From contig NZ_MSCQ01000002.1 of assembly GCF_002954725.1 (NCBI RefSeq), positions 1,201,358 to 1,265,357 of the forward strand: a DNA stretch of 64,000 bases, written 5' to 3'. The stretch comes from Photobacterium phosphoreum (lineage in GTDB: Bacteria > Pseudomonadota > Gammaproteobacteria > Enterobacterales > Vibrionaceae). The translations under genes and the position numbers were made by a program. The notes beneath the pieces are model-generated. The model was not told where the DNA came from. It was given only the letters and a program-made list of their open reading frames with translations, and made no database searches. Shown here piece after piece: positions 17,965-27,795 of the stretch (within the stretch, counting starts at the first letter, position 1; each line of letters starts with the position of its first letter).

Positions 17965-18083
17965 AGACTGATCTTATTTATGCCTTTACCATCTTGCTTA
18001 TTTGCATACACTGTTTAGCAAATAATAATAAGATGACTGTTATTATGAGAGATAATATTAAGTTTAAATAAATGAGGCCATAT

Positions 18084-18617
18084 ATGAGTAAAGCAAAAAT
18101 TGGTATCGTAACGGTGAGTGATCGCGCGAGTGCTGGTATTTATGAAGATATCTCAGGGCAAGCAATTATTGATACGCTGAATGATTATCTGACTTCTGAG
18201 TGGGAACCTGTTTATCAAGTTATTCCTGATGAACAAGATGTGATTGAGCATACGTTGATTGATCTGGCTGATAACCATAATTGTAGTTTAATTGTAACGA
18301 CTGGCGGTACTGGTCCTGCAAAACGAGATGTCACGCCTGAAGCTACAGAAGCGGTATGTGATCGAATGATGCCTGGTTTTGGTGAGTTAATGCGTGCAGA
18401 ATCGTTGAAATTTGTACCTACAGCCATTTTATCTCGTCAAACAGCTGGCCTTAGAGGCGATAGTTTAATTATTAACTTACCAGGAAAGCCTAAATCTATT
18501 CGTGAATGTTTAGATGCTGTTTTTCCGGCAGTACCGTACTGTATTGATTTGATGGATGGTCCATTCCTCGTTTGTGATGAGAATATAATTAAACCTTTCC
18601 GTCCAAAACAAAAGTAA
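18084..18617 (+). CDS. mog: Molybdopterin adenylyltransferase
   Basis: A 177-residue MogA protein, which adenylylates molybdopterin to prepare it for metal insertion in molybdenum cofactor synthesis. Characteristic motifs are VTVSDRASAGIYED near the N terminus, VTTGGTGPAKRDVTPEAT in the middle (the MPT/ATP-binding loop) and LPGKPKSIRECLDAVFPAVP near the C terminus. Length matches the E. coli protein. ATG 18084 (MSKAKIG) is preferred over a start four codons earlier. No other moa or moe gene lies nearby. A strong terminator follows. Confidence 0.93.
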   Translation: MSKAKIGIVTVSDRASAGIYEDISGQAIIDTLNDYLTSEWEPVYQVIPDEQDVIEHTLIDLADNHNCSLIVTTGGTGPAKRDVTPEATEAVCDRMMPGFGELMRAESLKFVPTAILSRQTAGLRGDSLIINLPGKPKSIRECLDAVFPAVPYCIDLMDGPFLVCDENIIKPFRPKQK

Positions 18618-18637
18618 AGATATAAAACGCTAAAGAG

Positions 18638-18664
18638 AGCGACATATTGATGTCGCTTTTTTTG
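18638..18664 (+). terminator. Rho-independent terminator of mog
   Basis: AGCGACAT and ATGTCGCT make an 8-bp stem followed by a run of T residues, 20 nt after the mog stop. Confidence 0.9.
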
Positions 18665-18972
18665 TTGATCGCTATCAATTAAGCTCTTTATTTTTTTAAA
18701 AAATAATTTGAATCTAGATCACGGAAATAGATGATGATTATCATTAATAATACGATGTTCAATATTAAAAGGAGGATAAATTCTCCATAGAGAGTATTTT
18801 CTTATTTGTTTTCAATTGGTTATATTTTAGCGTCAATTTCCATTGGTTATTTATTGTTATAGATGTTGGTTTATTTATTTTCTTTGTGAATTGTTTTTTT
18901 TTGTTATTTGTAATATTCTCATGCGAAGTTTTACTGCTAGTTTCATATAAGTGCTACTGCGTGGGTTTGAAT

Positions 18973-19251
18973 ATGGATGTTAAAAAAAGCTGGGGTTTTA
19001 TTTCTATCACTTTGGGTGTGATCTCTCTTTTATGGGGTATGGTTTCATTGAGTGGTATCATTGGTCAAGAGCATGTCTTTGCTGAGATGGGATCTTTTGT
19101 AACCATGACGGGATCTGATTTGTATAACAGTACTTACACTGAAAATATGTTGGCAGCGGAACGTCATAAAAATTTTATAGTGTTACTAACGGGTGTTGTA
19201 ATGGCAATTATTGGCTCGTTATTAATGAGAATGCGTTTGTTTAAATTATAA
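18973..19251 (+). CDS. Small two-helix membrane protein
   Basis: A 92-residue protein with two hydrophobic segments (about residues 8-30 and 68-86) separated by a polar loop containing VTMTGSDLYNSTYTENM. The topology suggests both ends in the cytoplasm with an outside loop. ATG 18973 (MDVKKSWGF) gives the usual short N terminus; a longer version from 18886 would add a third hydrophobic segment and cannot be excluded. The ribosome site is weak. Family not recognised. It is the last gene before the exopolysaccharide control region. Confidence 0.55.
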   Translation: MDVKKSWGFISITLGVISLLWGMVSLSGIIGQEHVFAEMGSFVTMTGSDLYNSTYTENMLAAERHKNFIVLLTGVVMAIIGSLLMRMRLFKL

Positions 19252-19522
19252 TTAATTTTTCAGTCATGGCTATTGTTTTATAGGCATGGCTGATACTTCC
19301 CAAGAATCATTTATATCGATTCATTTCTGCCATTTATTTGTTATCGCTGCCTACTATGTTGTGAGATAAAATAGCTATATAACAGTGAGTAACACTTGAT
19401 GGTTTAAAGAAAAATCAGTGTTATTTTTCAGCTCACAAAGCCTATTAGTTGTCATTTCTTATTTCTTTTTGATATAAAAAAAGATAAAAATTGTCCATTT
19501 AAACAAATTTTTGTGTTTTTTT

Positions 19523-19568
19523 AATAAAACATTATTTAATTGTAACTGTAATTGTACAATGTTTTATT
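19523..19568. repeat. Perfect 11-bp inverted repeat, possible operator
   Basis: AATAAAACATT (19523-19533) and AATGTTTTATT (19558-19568) are exact reverse complements separated by 24 bp, which in turn contain TTGTAACTGTAATTGTAC. The site lies about 120 bp upstream of the putative -35 element. Confidence 0.6.
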
Positions 19569-19686
19569 TTTATTGGTGATTTTCGTGTTATAACTGTATG
19601 TTTTTAAAAGGTATTCTGAATTCGTCAATTTATTGCTGTTTAAGTATTCTTTTTGTGCATTTATTTATGACAAAAGTGACAGAAAC

Positions 19687-19717
19687 TTGACGGTCTGGCT
19701 GTTTTTTACAGTATAAT
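19687..19717 (+). promoter_or_regulatory. Sigma-70-like promoter of the exopolysaccharide operon
   Basis: TTGACG (19687-19692) and a perfect TATAAT (19712-19717) are separated by 19 bp, longer than the optimal 17, which often marks activator-dependent promoters. The first gene starts 100 bp downstream, leaving a substantial 5' leader. Confidence 0.5.
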
Positions 19718-19817
19718 CATATCGAAAGCGTGGATGTTTGAACGCGTAATTATTAGAAAACAATAGAGATGACATTACTCATTATAAAATTAGTAGTGCT
19801 AGAGGCTAGTTTAAGCT

Positions 19818-21230
19818 ATGAAAAGACAAGCTATAAAAATAGCGGATGATGGTTATACTGTATTAATAAAAGCCAGTGATTTATTACTGCTCAATATTAC
19901 ATTAACATTTATTATTTCTTTACACAGTATTAGTGAAACCGCTGTTGGTTTGGCTGCAAGTTTTCTTTTTTCTGTCATTTTTTTATTGGTAGGAGAGTAC
20001 AGTGGGCTTTATAAGAAATATGTCCGTCAGGATTACTATAATACGGTACTAAAAACGTTATTTACCTTTTTCTTGTCATTTTTAGTATGGCGGATTTTGT
20101 GCCAGCAGTTGAACACGTTTGAAGGTATTAATGGCTCGCATTTAAATCATGTCATTACTTGGCAATGGATTATTTTGTCTATCATTTCTGTGGTTGTTGT
20201 TAAGTTTTTAGTTATTTATGCTACCCGGGAGTTTTGGAAGCGAAGTCCTAATGTTAGACGAATAGCTATATTAGGAATGACTAAAGGTGGTATTGCAATT
20301 GAACAAGCATTAAGAAAAAACATTCGTTATCAGAAATTTGAAATATCTTATTTTGATGATCGTGATGAGAGTCGATTTGGTTATTTATCACAATCACCGC
20401 TCCATGGGAATATTGACCAATTAGTGCAGTTAGCTAAAAATGGTGAAATTGATGAAGTTTATATTGCGTTACCTATGGTAGCAAAAGATCGTATTCAGAA
20501 ATTTTTGAAATTGTTATCAGATACGATTGTTGAAACTTATATTGTTCCTGATTTATATACTTATGATTTAAACGTAAGCCAGATTAGTACTATTGGTAAT
20601 GTTCAAATATTTAGTGTATTTGGCTCTCCGTTTGAAGGAATGGGCGCAGTATTAAAGCGTATTGAAGATATTATTATCAGTAGTATCATTATCTTATTGA
20701 TTTCACCAGTATTGGTTGCTGTTGCTATTGGTGTTAAACGCAGCTCTCCTGGCCCGGTGTTATTTAAACAAGATCGCTACGGTTTGGGCGGTAAAAAAAT
20801 TCGGGTATGGAAATTCCGCTCTATGGGCGTAATGGAAAACGATACAGTGGTGACTCAAGCAACGAAGAATGATCCACGTGTAACAAAATTTGGTGCCTTT
20901 ATTCGTCGTACATCATTGGATGAACTACCACAATTTTTTAATGTGCTACAAGGGAGTATGTCAATTGTAGGTCCTCGACCACATGCTGTTGCACATAATG
21001 AAGAATACCGAGTCCTTGTGAATAAATATATGTTACGTCATAAGGTTAAGCCTGGTATTACCGGCCTTGCGCAAATTAAAGGTTTTCGTGGTGAGACTGA
21101 TACGTTAGATAAAATGGAAATGCGCATTAAGTATGACCTACAATATATTCAAAATTGGAGTCTGTCTAAAGACTTGAGTATTATTTTCCTTACGATCTTT
21201 AAAGGATTTGTCAGCGAGACAGCGTACTAA
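19818..21230 (+). CDS. Undecaprenyl-phosphate sugar phosphotransferase (VpsL/WcaJ-like)
   Basis: A 470-residue polyprenyl glycosylphosphotransferase that starts the repeat unit by moving a sugar-1-phosphate onto undecaprenyl phosphate. Four N-terminal membrane helices precede a CoA-binding-like Rossmann domain ([19 protein letters not shown]), then the bacterial sugar transferase domain with one hydrophobic segment, [25 protein letters not shown], and [20 protein letters not shown] plus GPRP, the catalytic block. It is the same kind of protein as V. cholerae VpsL and E. coli WcaJ. It is the first gene of the operon, 3 nt before the next. Confidence 0.92.
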   Translation: MKRQAIKIADDGYTVLIKASDLLLLNITLTFIISLHSISETAVGLAASFLFSVIFLLVGEYSGLYKKYVRQDYYNTVLKTLFTFFLSFLVWRILCQQLNTFEGINGSHLNHVITWQWIILSIISVVVVKFLVIYATREFWKRSPNVRRIAILGMTKGGIAIEQALRKNIRYQKFEISYFDDRDESRFGYLSQSPLHGNIDQLVQLAKNGEIDEVYIALPMVAKDRIQKFLKLLSDTIVETYIVPDLYTYDLNVSQISTIGNVQIFSVFGSPFEGMGAVLKRIEDIIISSIIILLISPVLVAVAIGVKRSSPGPVLFKQDRYGLGGKKIRVWKFRSMGVMENDTVVTQATKNDPRVTKFGAFIRRTSLDELPQFFNVLQGSMSIVGPRPHAVAHNEEYRVLVNKYMLRHKVKPGITGLAQIKGFRGETDTLDKMEMRIKYDLQYIQNWSLSKDLSIIFLTIFKGFVSETAY

Positions 21231-21233
21231 ATT

Positions 21234-22541
21234 ATGCATTTATTTAAGACAAAGAATGTTCATTTATTGCTGGTAGGTTGTGTTTGCGCAACCTACAGTT
21301 TTACAGCAAGTGCTGATAGTACTTTTCAAGACTCTAAGCATATAGATCCTTTTTTAGGTTTAGAATTTTCTTCATCAATCAATGCGGGCTATGGTTTTGA
21401 TGATAACGTCTTGCATCAGCGCGATAGTAATATTATTAGTTCTGATTATTATGCGTTAAAACCGACTTTTAGTGTTGTTGGCCAGCGTAATACCAAAAAT
21501 TTTGGTCTTTATTATTTAGGTGACTACCGAAATTACACTAATAACGTTGTAAAAAGTGATAGTTATGATGACCATCAATTTAATGGTGTGTTTAATTGGG
21601 AATTAGGTATTCGTCATCATTTATCTGTGACGGGAAGTTACAGTAAAAACCATGAAGCGTTAGGTACTGGCGTAACAAAAGGTTTTTTCTTTGATAACGA
21701 TACATCAAAGCCTGATATAGCGACGTTTAATGCTTTTAATATTACGCATGATATTGGTCGAACCAATAAAAAAATAGATACTCAATATACCTATGGTGCC
21801 AAAGGGGCCAAGGGAAATATTATTGTTGATTTATCACAAGCCCGTACTAATTATAACATTCTAAATAGTTATCAATCGGCGTTTAAAAATTATTTAGAAA
21901 ATGAAAATGTTACAGAAAACGATGTACGACTTATTTTTAGGCATCAATATACAGACAGAACACGTTTTGATTATACCTTGATGTATAAAGATTTTAATTA
22001 CCTTGATCATGAACGTAATAATAATGAGTTGATTGGTGCTTTTTCTGTACTTAGTCAGTTAACAGGAAAGTCAAAAATAGAAGCAACAGTGTCTAAAGTG
22101 CAAAAGAAAATGCAAAGTACGAATTTTTCTGGTGTAAATTGGAATGTTTCTTATAAATGGCAACCTGTTGATTATTCAACAATAATGTTAAAAACTTTAA
22201 GTGAAGCAAAAGAACCAGATAATACTGGCGATTTTGTACAATCATTTCAAAATAGCATTAGTTGGAAGCATCAATTTTTAGGGCATATAACAAGTTTATT
22301 ATCTTATAAACATACCTCTGATAAGTATCATATTCGAAAACGAACTGATCGATATGATGATGTAGCGTTGAGCTTACACTACTTATTTAGACCTAAAGTC
22401 GAGTTTATTTTCGATTATCAATATACATTATTTCATACTGATAATAGTGCTGATCCAGTGTTTATTGATGGAAATACTTATGAAAGACGATTAGGTTATG
22501 AGCAAAATCAATTTGGTTTATCAGTCAAAGTGGCGATTTAA
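21234..22541 (+). CDS. Outer-membrane beta-barrel protein (VpsM-like)
   Basis: A 435-residue exported protein: the N-terminal signal peptide ends near the TASA/DS junction (about residue 27). The rest is alternating aromatic/polar strands typical of a large barrel (for example INAGYGFDDNVLHQRDSN), and the C terminus ends in a strand of the YERRLGYEQNQFGLSVKVAI type. It corresponds in position and type to V. cholerae VpsM and related capsule-locus outer-membrane barrels, and may form or assist the export pore, because the export protein encoded next is too short to cross the outer membrane alone. Confidence 0.8.
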   Translation: MHLFKTKNVHLLLVGCVCATYSFTASADSTFQDSKHIDPFLGLEFSSSINAGYGFDDNVLHQRDSNIISSDYYALKPTFSVVGQRNTKNFGLYYLGDYRNYTNNVVKSDSYDDHQFNGVFNWELGIRHHLSVTGSYSKNHEALGTGVTKGFFFDNDTSKPDIATFNAFNITHDIGRTNKKIDTQYTYGAKGAKGNIIVDLSQARTNYNILNSYQSAFKNYLENENVTENDVRLIFRHQYTDRTRFDYTLMYKDFNYLDHERNNNELIGAFSVLSQLTGKSKIEATVSKVQKKMQSTNFSGVNWNVSYKWQPVDYSTIMLKTLSEAKEPDNTGDFVQSFQNSISWKHQFLGHITSLLSYKHTSDKYHIRKRTDRYDDVALSLHYLFRPKVEFIFDYQYTLFHTDNSADPVFIDGNTYERRLGYEQNQFGLSVKVAI

Positions 22542-22542
22542 A

Positions 22543-23082
22543 ATGAAGAAAATAGTGTCTATTATTTGGATATTAACCGTTAGTTTATTTATGAGCACTG
22601 CTGCATCAGCAGCACCAAAAATAGCAGGTAATGATTATTTACTTGGTGCTGGCGATCAGATTCAGATTTTAGTTTATAACGAAGCTGATTTATCGATGAA
22701 ATTAAAAATAGATGAAAGTGGCAATATTATTTATCCCTTGATAGGTAAGTTGCAACTTGCAGGAAAGACCCCTGATCAAGTCGCTCTAGATATTCGTGAT
22801 CGATTAAAAAATGGTTATATTAATAACCCAATGGTGACTGTTTCTATGCTTGAATTCCGTCCTATGTATGTTTCAGGTGAAGTTAAAACACCTGGAAGTT
22901 ATGAATATCAACCAGGACTTACATTAGAAAAAGCCATTGCGGTAGCTGGTGGTTTTACTGATCGTGCAGATCGTAGTGACATTGATATTCGCCGTTCAAA
23001 TGGTCAATTATTAAAAGATGTTACACCAACTCAAGCTGTCTATCCTGGTGATACAGTTATTATAGATCAAAGTTTTTTCTAG
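22543..23082 (+). CDS. Short polysaccharide export (OPX) protein (VpsN-like)
   Basis: A 179-residue periplasmic export protein with a signal peptide (AASAAPK junction near residue 23). It has the Poly_export domain (YLLGAGDQIQILVYNE, IDESGNIIYPLIG) and one SLBB domain (PMYVSGEVKTPGSYEYQPG). It lacks a lipobox and the C-terminal amphipathic helix that lets Wza cross the outer membrane, so it belongs to the short OPX class that is thought to work with a separate barrel. It starts 1 nt after the barrel gene, at ATG 22543, supporting that partnership. Confidence 0.9.
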   Translation: MKKIVSIIWILTVSLFMSTAASAAPKIAGNDYLLGAGDQIQILVYNEADLSMKLKIDESGNIIYPLIGKLQLAGKTPDQVALDIRDRLKNGYINNPMVTVSMLEFRPMYVSGEVKTPGSYEYQPGLTLEKAIAVAGGFTDRADRSDIDIRRSNGQLLKDVTPTQAVYPGDTVIIDQSFF

Positions 23083-23098
23083 ATTAGGATAGTTATAA

Positions 23099-25198
23099 AT
23101 GAGTTCATTATTCGTTGAAGACGGAAGCAAGTTGGAAAGTACAATTGACTTTTCACGCTTACTTAAATCAACAAAAAAAAGTTGGTGGAAAATATTAGCC
23201 TTTACTGTTGTAGTAACAGGGATAGCAGCTCCATTCATTTTAAAATTGACACCAAAATATGAAGCTTATGCAACAGTATTGCTGAAAGCTGAATTAACCA
23301 ATCCAACAACATTTGAAAAAGTCGTTGATTTTGATTCCACACGTAAAGAATATTACGAAACTCAGTACCAATTACTGAAATCTCGTCGTGTAATTTCACA
23401 GGTGGTTGATGATTTAAAGCTTTATCAAGATCAAGAGTTTATTGGTAAAAAGCCAGTAAAAGATGACACTTTAGCAAAACAAAAAGAACGCAGTATTCAA
23501 TATGTGCTTAAGCATATGACAATATCTCCAGTACGTAAAACGCAGTTAGTTGAGGTCGGTTTCGAATCAACGACAGCGAAAGATGCCGCTGCTGTTGCGA
23601 ATGATATTGTGAAAGTGTTTGTTAACTATTCTGTTGAAGATAATCGTGATGCGAGTTTAAATGTCTCTTCGTTACTTGAAACGGAAGTTAACGATTTAAA
23701 TCACCAATTGAAATCAAAAGAAGCAAAACTAAATGCTTTCTTGAAAAAAGAAGGGCTAATTACCTTCCGCGGTGTTGATGGTTTCCAGACTGAGCAGTTG
23801 TCATTATTGACTGATAGTTTAGCCACAGCAACAGCGCAACGTGTGAATTTAGAAGCGCTTTATAAAACGGTTTCGAGTTATCAAAAACAAGGTTTTAATG
23901 CCTTAGCCGCGATTCCTGATGTTTCTCGTCATCCGCAGATGGAAAATCTACGCCAGATGATTATTGAGCAGAAAACACAACTGGCTGATCTTGAAAACCG
24001 TTATGGTCCTAAATATGAGAAAGTGATTCAAGCTCGTTCACAACTTGTTGTTCTTCAAGGTCAAGCAAGTAAGTTGATTAACCAAATAGCTGAAGGTATC
24101 AAAGAGCAATATCAAGCATCAGTTATTAAGCAAAATCAATTACAAGCTGCAGTTGATAAACGCACTAATGCATTCCAGCTATTAGGTGAGAAAAAGACAC
24201 AATATAACAATATGATGGATGATATTAGTCAGACACGTACGTTATATAATCAATTGCTACAACGTCAAAATGAAACGCAAGTAAGTGGTCAGTTCTCTGA
24301 GCCGACAGCAAAAGCGATTGATAGTGCTATTGTGCTATTAAAGCCGACAAAACCTAACAAGAAGTTACTGATTGTTGTTGTTGCTATTATGTCACTACTT
24401 ATTGCGGTTCTGTTTGTGATTGTAATGGCGGCTCTCAATAATAAAGTCATGTCGATTAATGAAATAAAACGACGTTTAGGACTTAATGTTGTTGGGGAAA
24501 TCAAATCTTACCCTCAAGCGGTTACGCCTAAATCAGTGCTGGATAATAGTGCTCAATTCTCGACGTTAGATGAGGCGTCATTGGGTATTAGAAGTCAATT
24601 GTTGTTATTAAATGCTGACGCTAAAATGTTAGCTGTAACATCAGCGACCTCTCAAGAAGGTAAGTCGTTAGTAGCAACATTAGCGGCTAAAGCGTTGGCA
24701 ATTGATACCAAAGTGTTATTAATTGATATGGATTTACGCCATCGGAATATCACTAAATCATTAGGTTATGCTGATAGTAATGGTTTAACTGATATTTTGT
24801 ATCATAATATCGCAACCAATGACGCTATTGTTAACCATCATGGGATTGATATTTTAGCCGCTGGCAGTGATGCAACACGTTCGCCATTAGTTGTATTAAC
24901 GCATAAGAAGTTAGCTGCTTTATGTACAGAATTACGCCAATGTTATGATTATATTATTATAGATACACCTGCAGTTACTGATGCTAAAGATGCTATTTTG
25001 ATTAGCCAGCTTACCGATTCAGTATTATTTGTAGTGGCATCAAATAATAATAGCACGAATGTTTCACTATCAGCGTTGAAGGAACTTAAGCAATATAAAG
25101 CAACAGTACTTGGTTGCGTGCTTAATAAAGTGAATGCGAAACTGATTGAATCTAATGAAAATATAATTACAACATCTTCAAAGGATGTTCTTTTATGA
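23099..25198 (+). CDS. Wzc/VpsO-like polysaccharide copolymerase with BY-kinase domain
   Basis: A 699-residue inner-membrane protein with a Wzz domain (TM near residues 37-57), long coiled-coil periplasmic part (residues about 180-400), a second TM near 420-445 and a C-terminal ATPase. Walker A is SATSQEGKS (about 515-524), Walker A' VLLIDMDLRH, and Walker B YIIIDTPAV (about 620). The usual tyrosine cluster of BY-kinases is absent: the last ~40 residues contain one Tyr at most. This resembles V. cholerae VpsO. It controls chain length and links synthesis to the OPX protein. It overlaps the flippase gene by 4 nt. Confidence 0.92.
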   Translation: MSSLFVEDGSKLESTIDFSRLLKSTKKSWWKILAFTVVVTGIAAPFILKLTPKYEAYATVLLKAELTNPTTFEKVVDFDSTRKEYYETQYQLLKSRRVISQVVDDLKLYQDQEFIGKKPVKDDTLAKQKERSIQYVLKHMTISPVRKTQLVEVGFESTTAKDAAAVANDIVKVFVNYSVEDNRDASLNVSSLLETEVNDLNHQLKSKEAKLNAFLKKEGLITFRGVDGFQTEQLSLLTDSLATATAQRVNLEALYKTVSSYQKQGFNALAAIPDVSRHPQMENLRQMIIEQKTQLADLENRYGPKYEKVIQARSQLVVLQGQASKLINQIAEGIKEQYQASVIKQNQLQAAVDKRTNAFQLLGEKKTQYNNMMDDISQTRTLYNQLLQRQNETQVSGQFSEPTAKAIDSAIVLLKPTKPNKKLLIVVVAIMSLLIAVLFVIVMAALNNKVMSINEIKRRLGLNVVGEIKSYPQAVTPKSVLDNSAQFSTLDEASLGIRSQLLLLNADAKMLAVTSATSQEGKSLVATLAAKALAIDTKVLLIDMDLRHRNITKSLGYADSNGLTDILYHNIATNDAIVNHHGIDILAAGSDATRSPLVVLTHKKLAALCTELRQCYDYIIIDTPAVTDAKDAILISQLTDSVLFVVASNNNSTNVSLSALKELKQYKATVLGCVLNKVNAKLIESNENIITTSSKDVLL

Positions 25199-26403
25199 GT
25201 TTAATTAAAGGTGCCTCTACAATAGGAGGCGCTTCCGTTATCTCGCAATTGATAGGTGCGTTTACCATCCTATTTATGTCATACCGTTTTGGTATGTCAG
25301 ATGTAGGTAATTACGCACTTACATTTAGCATCATTATGATTGGTGCTCAAATTGCACTTTATGGATCGCACTTTTTATTACCAAAAGTTGATCAACAAGA
25401 TATAGGCAAAGCCGTGGTGTTTTGCATGTTGCAATCTTGGGGAACAAGTGCAATTTATATCTATATTGTAAGTCATTTCTTTTCGCTACCATTTTTTGCG
25501 ATTTATGTTTTAACGGCCAGTTATTCAATGATGATTATTTCTGAGTATGTTTTCTTACGAAATAAAATTTTTAGTAAGTTGGCTATTCAGAGAATATCAG
25601 TGACCTCAGTTGTCTTTCTGGCATTATTAGTGTCATGGAAAATTGAATATTTTTATTATATATGGGCTGGTGTGCATGTATGTTTAATTGGTTATTGGTT
25701 ATATAAGTGTCTGGATTTTAGTATGTTTTCTAAATCTGATTTCTTACCAACAACCCAAGTTCGGTTTTTCATTAAACACTGGAATCATTTATCACGAGTC
25801 GGTACTGCTGAAGTGGTGGCAAACGCAAGCCTACAGCTCCCGACGGTGTTAATTAACTATTGGTTTAGTCCATTGGTTGCTGGTTACTTTGCAGTTGTGA
25901 ATCGCTTTTGTTTATCACCTGTACTTATTCTTGGCCAGTCAGTGCGTAATTATACGTTTTCTAAATGGTCTGAAGATTTTCGTAATAAAATCTTTAACTA
26001 CTCTGAATTTAAACAGGTACGGTTATTTTTAGTGGCGATAGCATCGGTAACTGTTGCCGGTATTTATTTTGTTTATCCATGGTTAACACAACATGTACTG
26101 GGTGAACAATGGGTACAATCCGTTGAAACATCGCGTTTAATGCTACCTTACGTATTTGCAATGCTTGCTTTTGTGCCAATGACTGTAATCGAATTGATTT
26201 TTGGTGCTCCTAATTATTTCTTACGCATTCAGTGTGAGCAATTAGCGATAGTGATATTAGCGTTTGTGATCATGCCATTTATTTATAAAAGTTATGTAAT
26301 TTCATTGTTAGCCTTTACGGTGCTAACAGCGGGACGATATTTAATGATTTATATTAAAATTAACAAACATGCGATTGTTTTACGTGATAAAGGCGTAGTG
26401 TAA
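25195..26403 (+). CDS. Oligosaccharide flippase (Wzx-like)
   Basis: A 402-residue membrane protein of the polysaccharide biosynthesis/MATE-like superfamily, with about 12 hydrophobic segments. The N terminus SLIKGASTIGGASVISQLIG is typical of the family. It should flip undecaprenyl-linked repeat units across the inner membrane. The ATG overlaps the preceding stop (ATGA), so translation is coupled to the copolymerase, and the next gene starts immediately after its stop. Confidence 0.88.
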   Translation: MSLIKGASTIGGASVISQLIGAFTILFMSYRFGMSDVGNYALTFSIIMIGAQIALYGSHFLLPKVDQQDIGKAVVFCMLQSWGTSAIYIYIVSHFFSLPFFAIYVLTASYSMMIISEYVFLRNKIFSKLAIQRISVTSVVFLALLVSWKIEYFYYIWAGVHVCLIGYWLYKCLDFSMFSKSDFLPTTQVRFFIKHWNHLSRVGTAEVVANASLQLPTVLINYWFSPLVAGYFAVVNRFCLSPVLILGQSVRNYTFSKWSEDFRNKIFNYSEFKQVRLFLVAIASVTVAGIYFVYPWLTQHVLGEQWVQSVETSRLMLPYVFAMLAFVPMTVIELIFGAPNYFLRIQCEQLAIVILAFVIMPFIYKSYVISLLAFTVLTAGRYLMIYIKINKHAIVLRDKGVV

Positions 26404-27795
26404 ATGAACACAGGTTTTTTCTTTCAAGCTTATGTATTTATTACACTAATTTTTAGTGGGACAGCACAATATTTTACCGATATTGATGCTTTTTTATGGC
26501 TGCCGTTTATTATGACGATGGTGATGGTGGCATTGGTACCATTACAAACACGTTATAATTATGAGCCGCTAGATCAGCTTGAAACGACAATTCTCGTACT
26601 TTTTACTGGCTTTTTTGTGCTAGCAATAACCAGTACTTTGATGCAAGAAGGGCTAAAAACTACCATAGCAGGTATTAAAAATGGCTTAGGAATATCATTA
26701 CTATTACCTTGTTTACTATTAGGTTTTTGTCGTGAATCGCAATTATATCGTATTTGCAAAAAATTATATTGGGTGTTTTATGCTCAAATCCCATTTGTTG
26801 TTTATCAAGCTTTGATTGTTGTTCCTGCTCGGGTGGCTTTTGAAGGTAAGATGGACTCATGGGATTCTGTTGTGGGTACGTTTGGCGGTAGTATGATTGC
26901 CGGTGGTAATGGTGCCTCAATGGGGCTATTTACTCTGCTTATTATGATGATGAAACTGTCTGAATATAAGCATGGGGTAGCAAAATTATGGTCGGTAGCA
27001 CTACATATAGCCATTGGCTTTATTATTTGTGTAGTTGCTGAAGTTAAATTTGTAACCTTATTAGCGCCATTCTTCTTACTGTATATATACATAAAGCCAA
27101 GTTATGTAAAAGAAGTTAGGGTTATCGACTTTAAAACGATTTTATTGTCTATCGTGGGCATTTTTATCTTATTGTCGTTAATAATTACAATATTATCATT
27201 AGGATATACCAGTAAGTACCAGTCACATTCGATGAGTATTTTTGATATTTTCCTACAAAATATTGGTTATATTTTTGATCCGACAGTCATTGTTGCTGGT
27301 CTCGATGGTAACTTAGATGAATTAGGACGTGTAACAGCATTGGCATTTTGGTCTCACCATTCTGATATTCACGGTCTTGTGAATCAGTTATTTGGTTATG
27401 GTCTAAATAGTTCAAATGCTGGCGGTGCTGATCCTGGTTATATTGCAATGTTGTTTGAATTGAGTTTAGGCTCAACCGCATTAGCGATTTTCTTGTGGGA
27501 AATTGGTCTGGTTGGTACTGGGTTATTATTAGCGATAGTGTTCCTGATTTTAAAGGGATCAAAGCCCAAACCATTATTCTCGACTAAGGACTTATCAAGA
27601 GCCGATATTAACTTGTTATCTTATCAGCCTGCCTTTATAGGATTTACTATTGCAGGTCTGATTACGTTACCTTATTCACCGCTGCTTGCGTTGATACCGG
27701 TATTTCAATTTCAGTTTTATTTTGTGTTAGGTGCCATGATGATTATTCGAAAAGCGACCCTAACAAAAGCAAAAGGTTTAGCATGCTTGAATTAA
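26404..27795 (+). CDS. Polysaccharide polymerase (Wzy-like)
   Basis: A 463-residue protein with about 11 hydrophobic segments and a large polar loop in the second half (about residues 270-345), the layout of Wzy polymerases and O-antigen-ligase-like proteins. The sequence is otherwise poorly conserved, as usual for Wzy, so assignment relies on topology and position between flippase and transferase genes. It would join repeat units at the periplasmic face. It overlaps the acetyltransferase gene by 13 nt. Confidence 0.8.
   Translation: MNTGFFFQAYVFITLIFSGTAQYFTDIDAFLWLPFIMTMVMVALVPLQTRYNYEPLDQLETTILVLFTGFFVLAITSTLMQEGLKTTIAGIKNGLGISLLLPCLLLGFCRESQLYRICKKLYWVFYAQIPFVVYQALIVVPARVAFEGKMDSWDSVVGTFGGSMIAGGNGASMGLFTLLIMMMKLSEYKHGVAKLWSVALHIAIGFIICVVAEVKFVTLLAPFFLLYIYIKPSYVKEVRVIDFKTILLSIVGIFILLSLIITILSLGYTSKYQSHSMSIFDIFLQNIGYIFDPTVIVAGLDGNLDELGRVTALAFWSHHSDIHGLVNQLFGYGLNSSNAGGADPGYIAMLFELSLGSTALAIFLWEIGLVGTGLLLAIVFLILKGSKPKPLFSTKDLSRADINLLSYQPAFIGFTIAGLITLPYSPLLALIPVFQFQFYFVLGAMMIIRKATLTKAKGLACLN

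Larger units (their letters stand above)
19252..19817 (+). promoter_or_regulatory. Control region of the exopolysaccharide operon
   Basis: A 566-bp AT-rich stretch with no ORF of note ahead of an eleven-gene operon. It contains a wobble-paired hairpin just after the preceding gene (about 19261-19293), the perfect long inverted repeat at 19523-19568 and a promoter-like pair at 19687-19717. The size and composition suggest multiple regulators and H-NS silencing, as known for V. cholerae vps promoters; that comparison is inference. Confidence 0.6.

Noticed and set aside
19780..19817. Possible JUMPstart/ops element ahead of the exopolysaccharide operon
   Set aside because: The stretch TAGTGCTAGAGGCTAG has only a loose resemblance, and the GGCGGTAG core of ops is absent.
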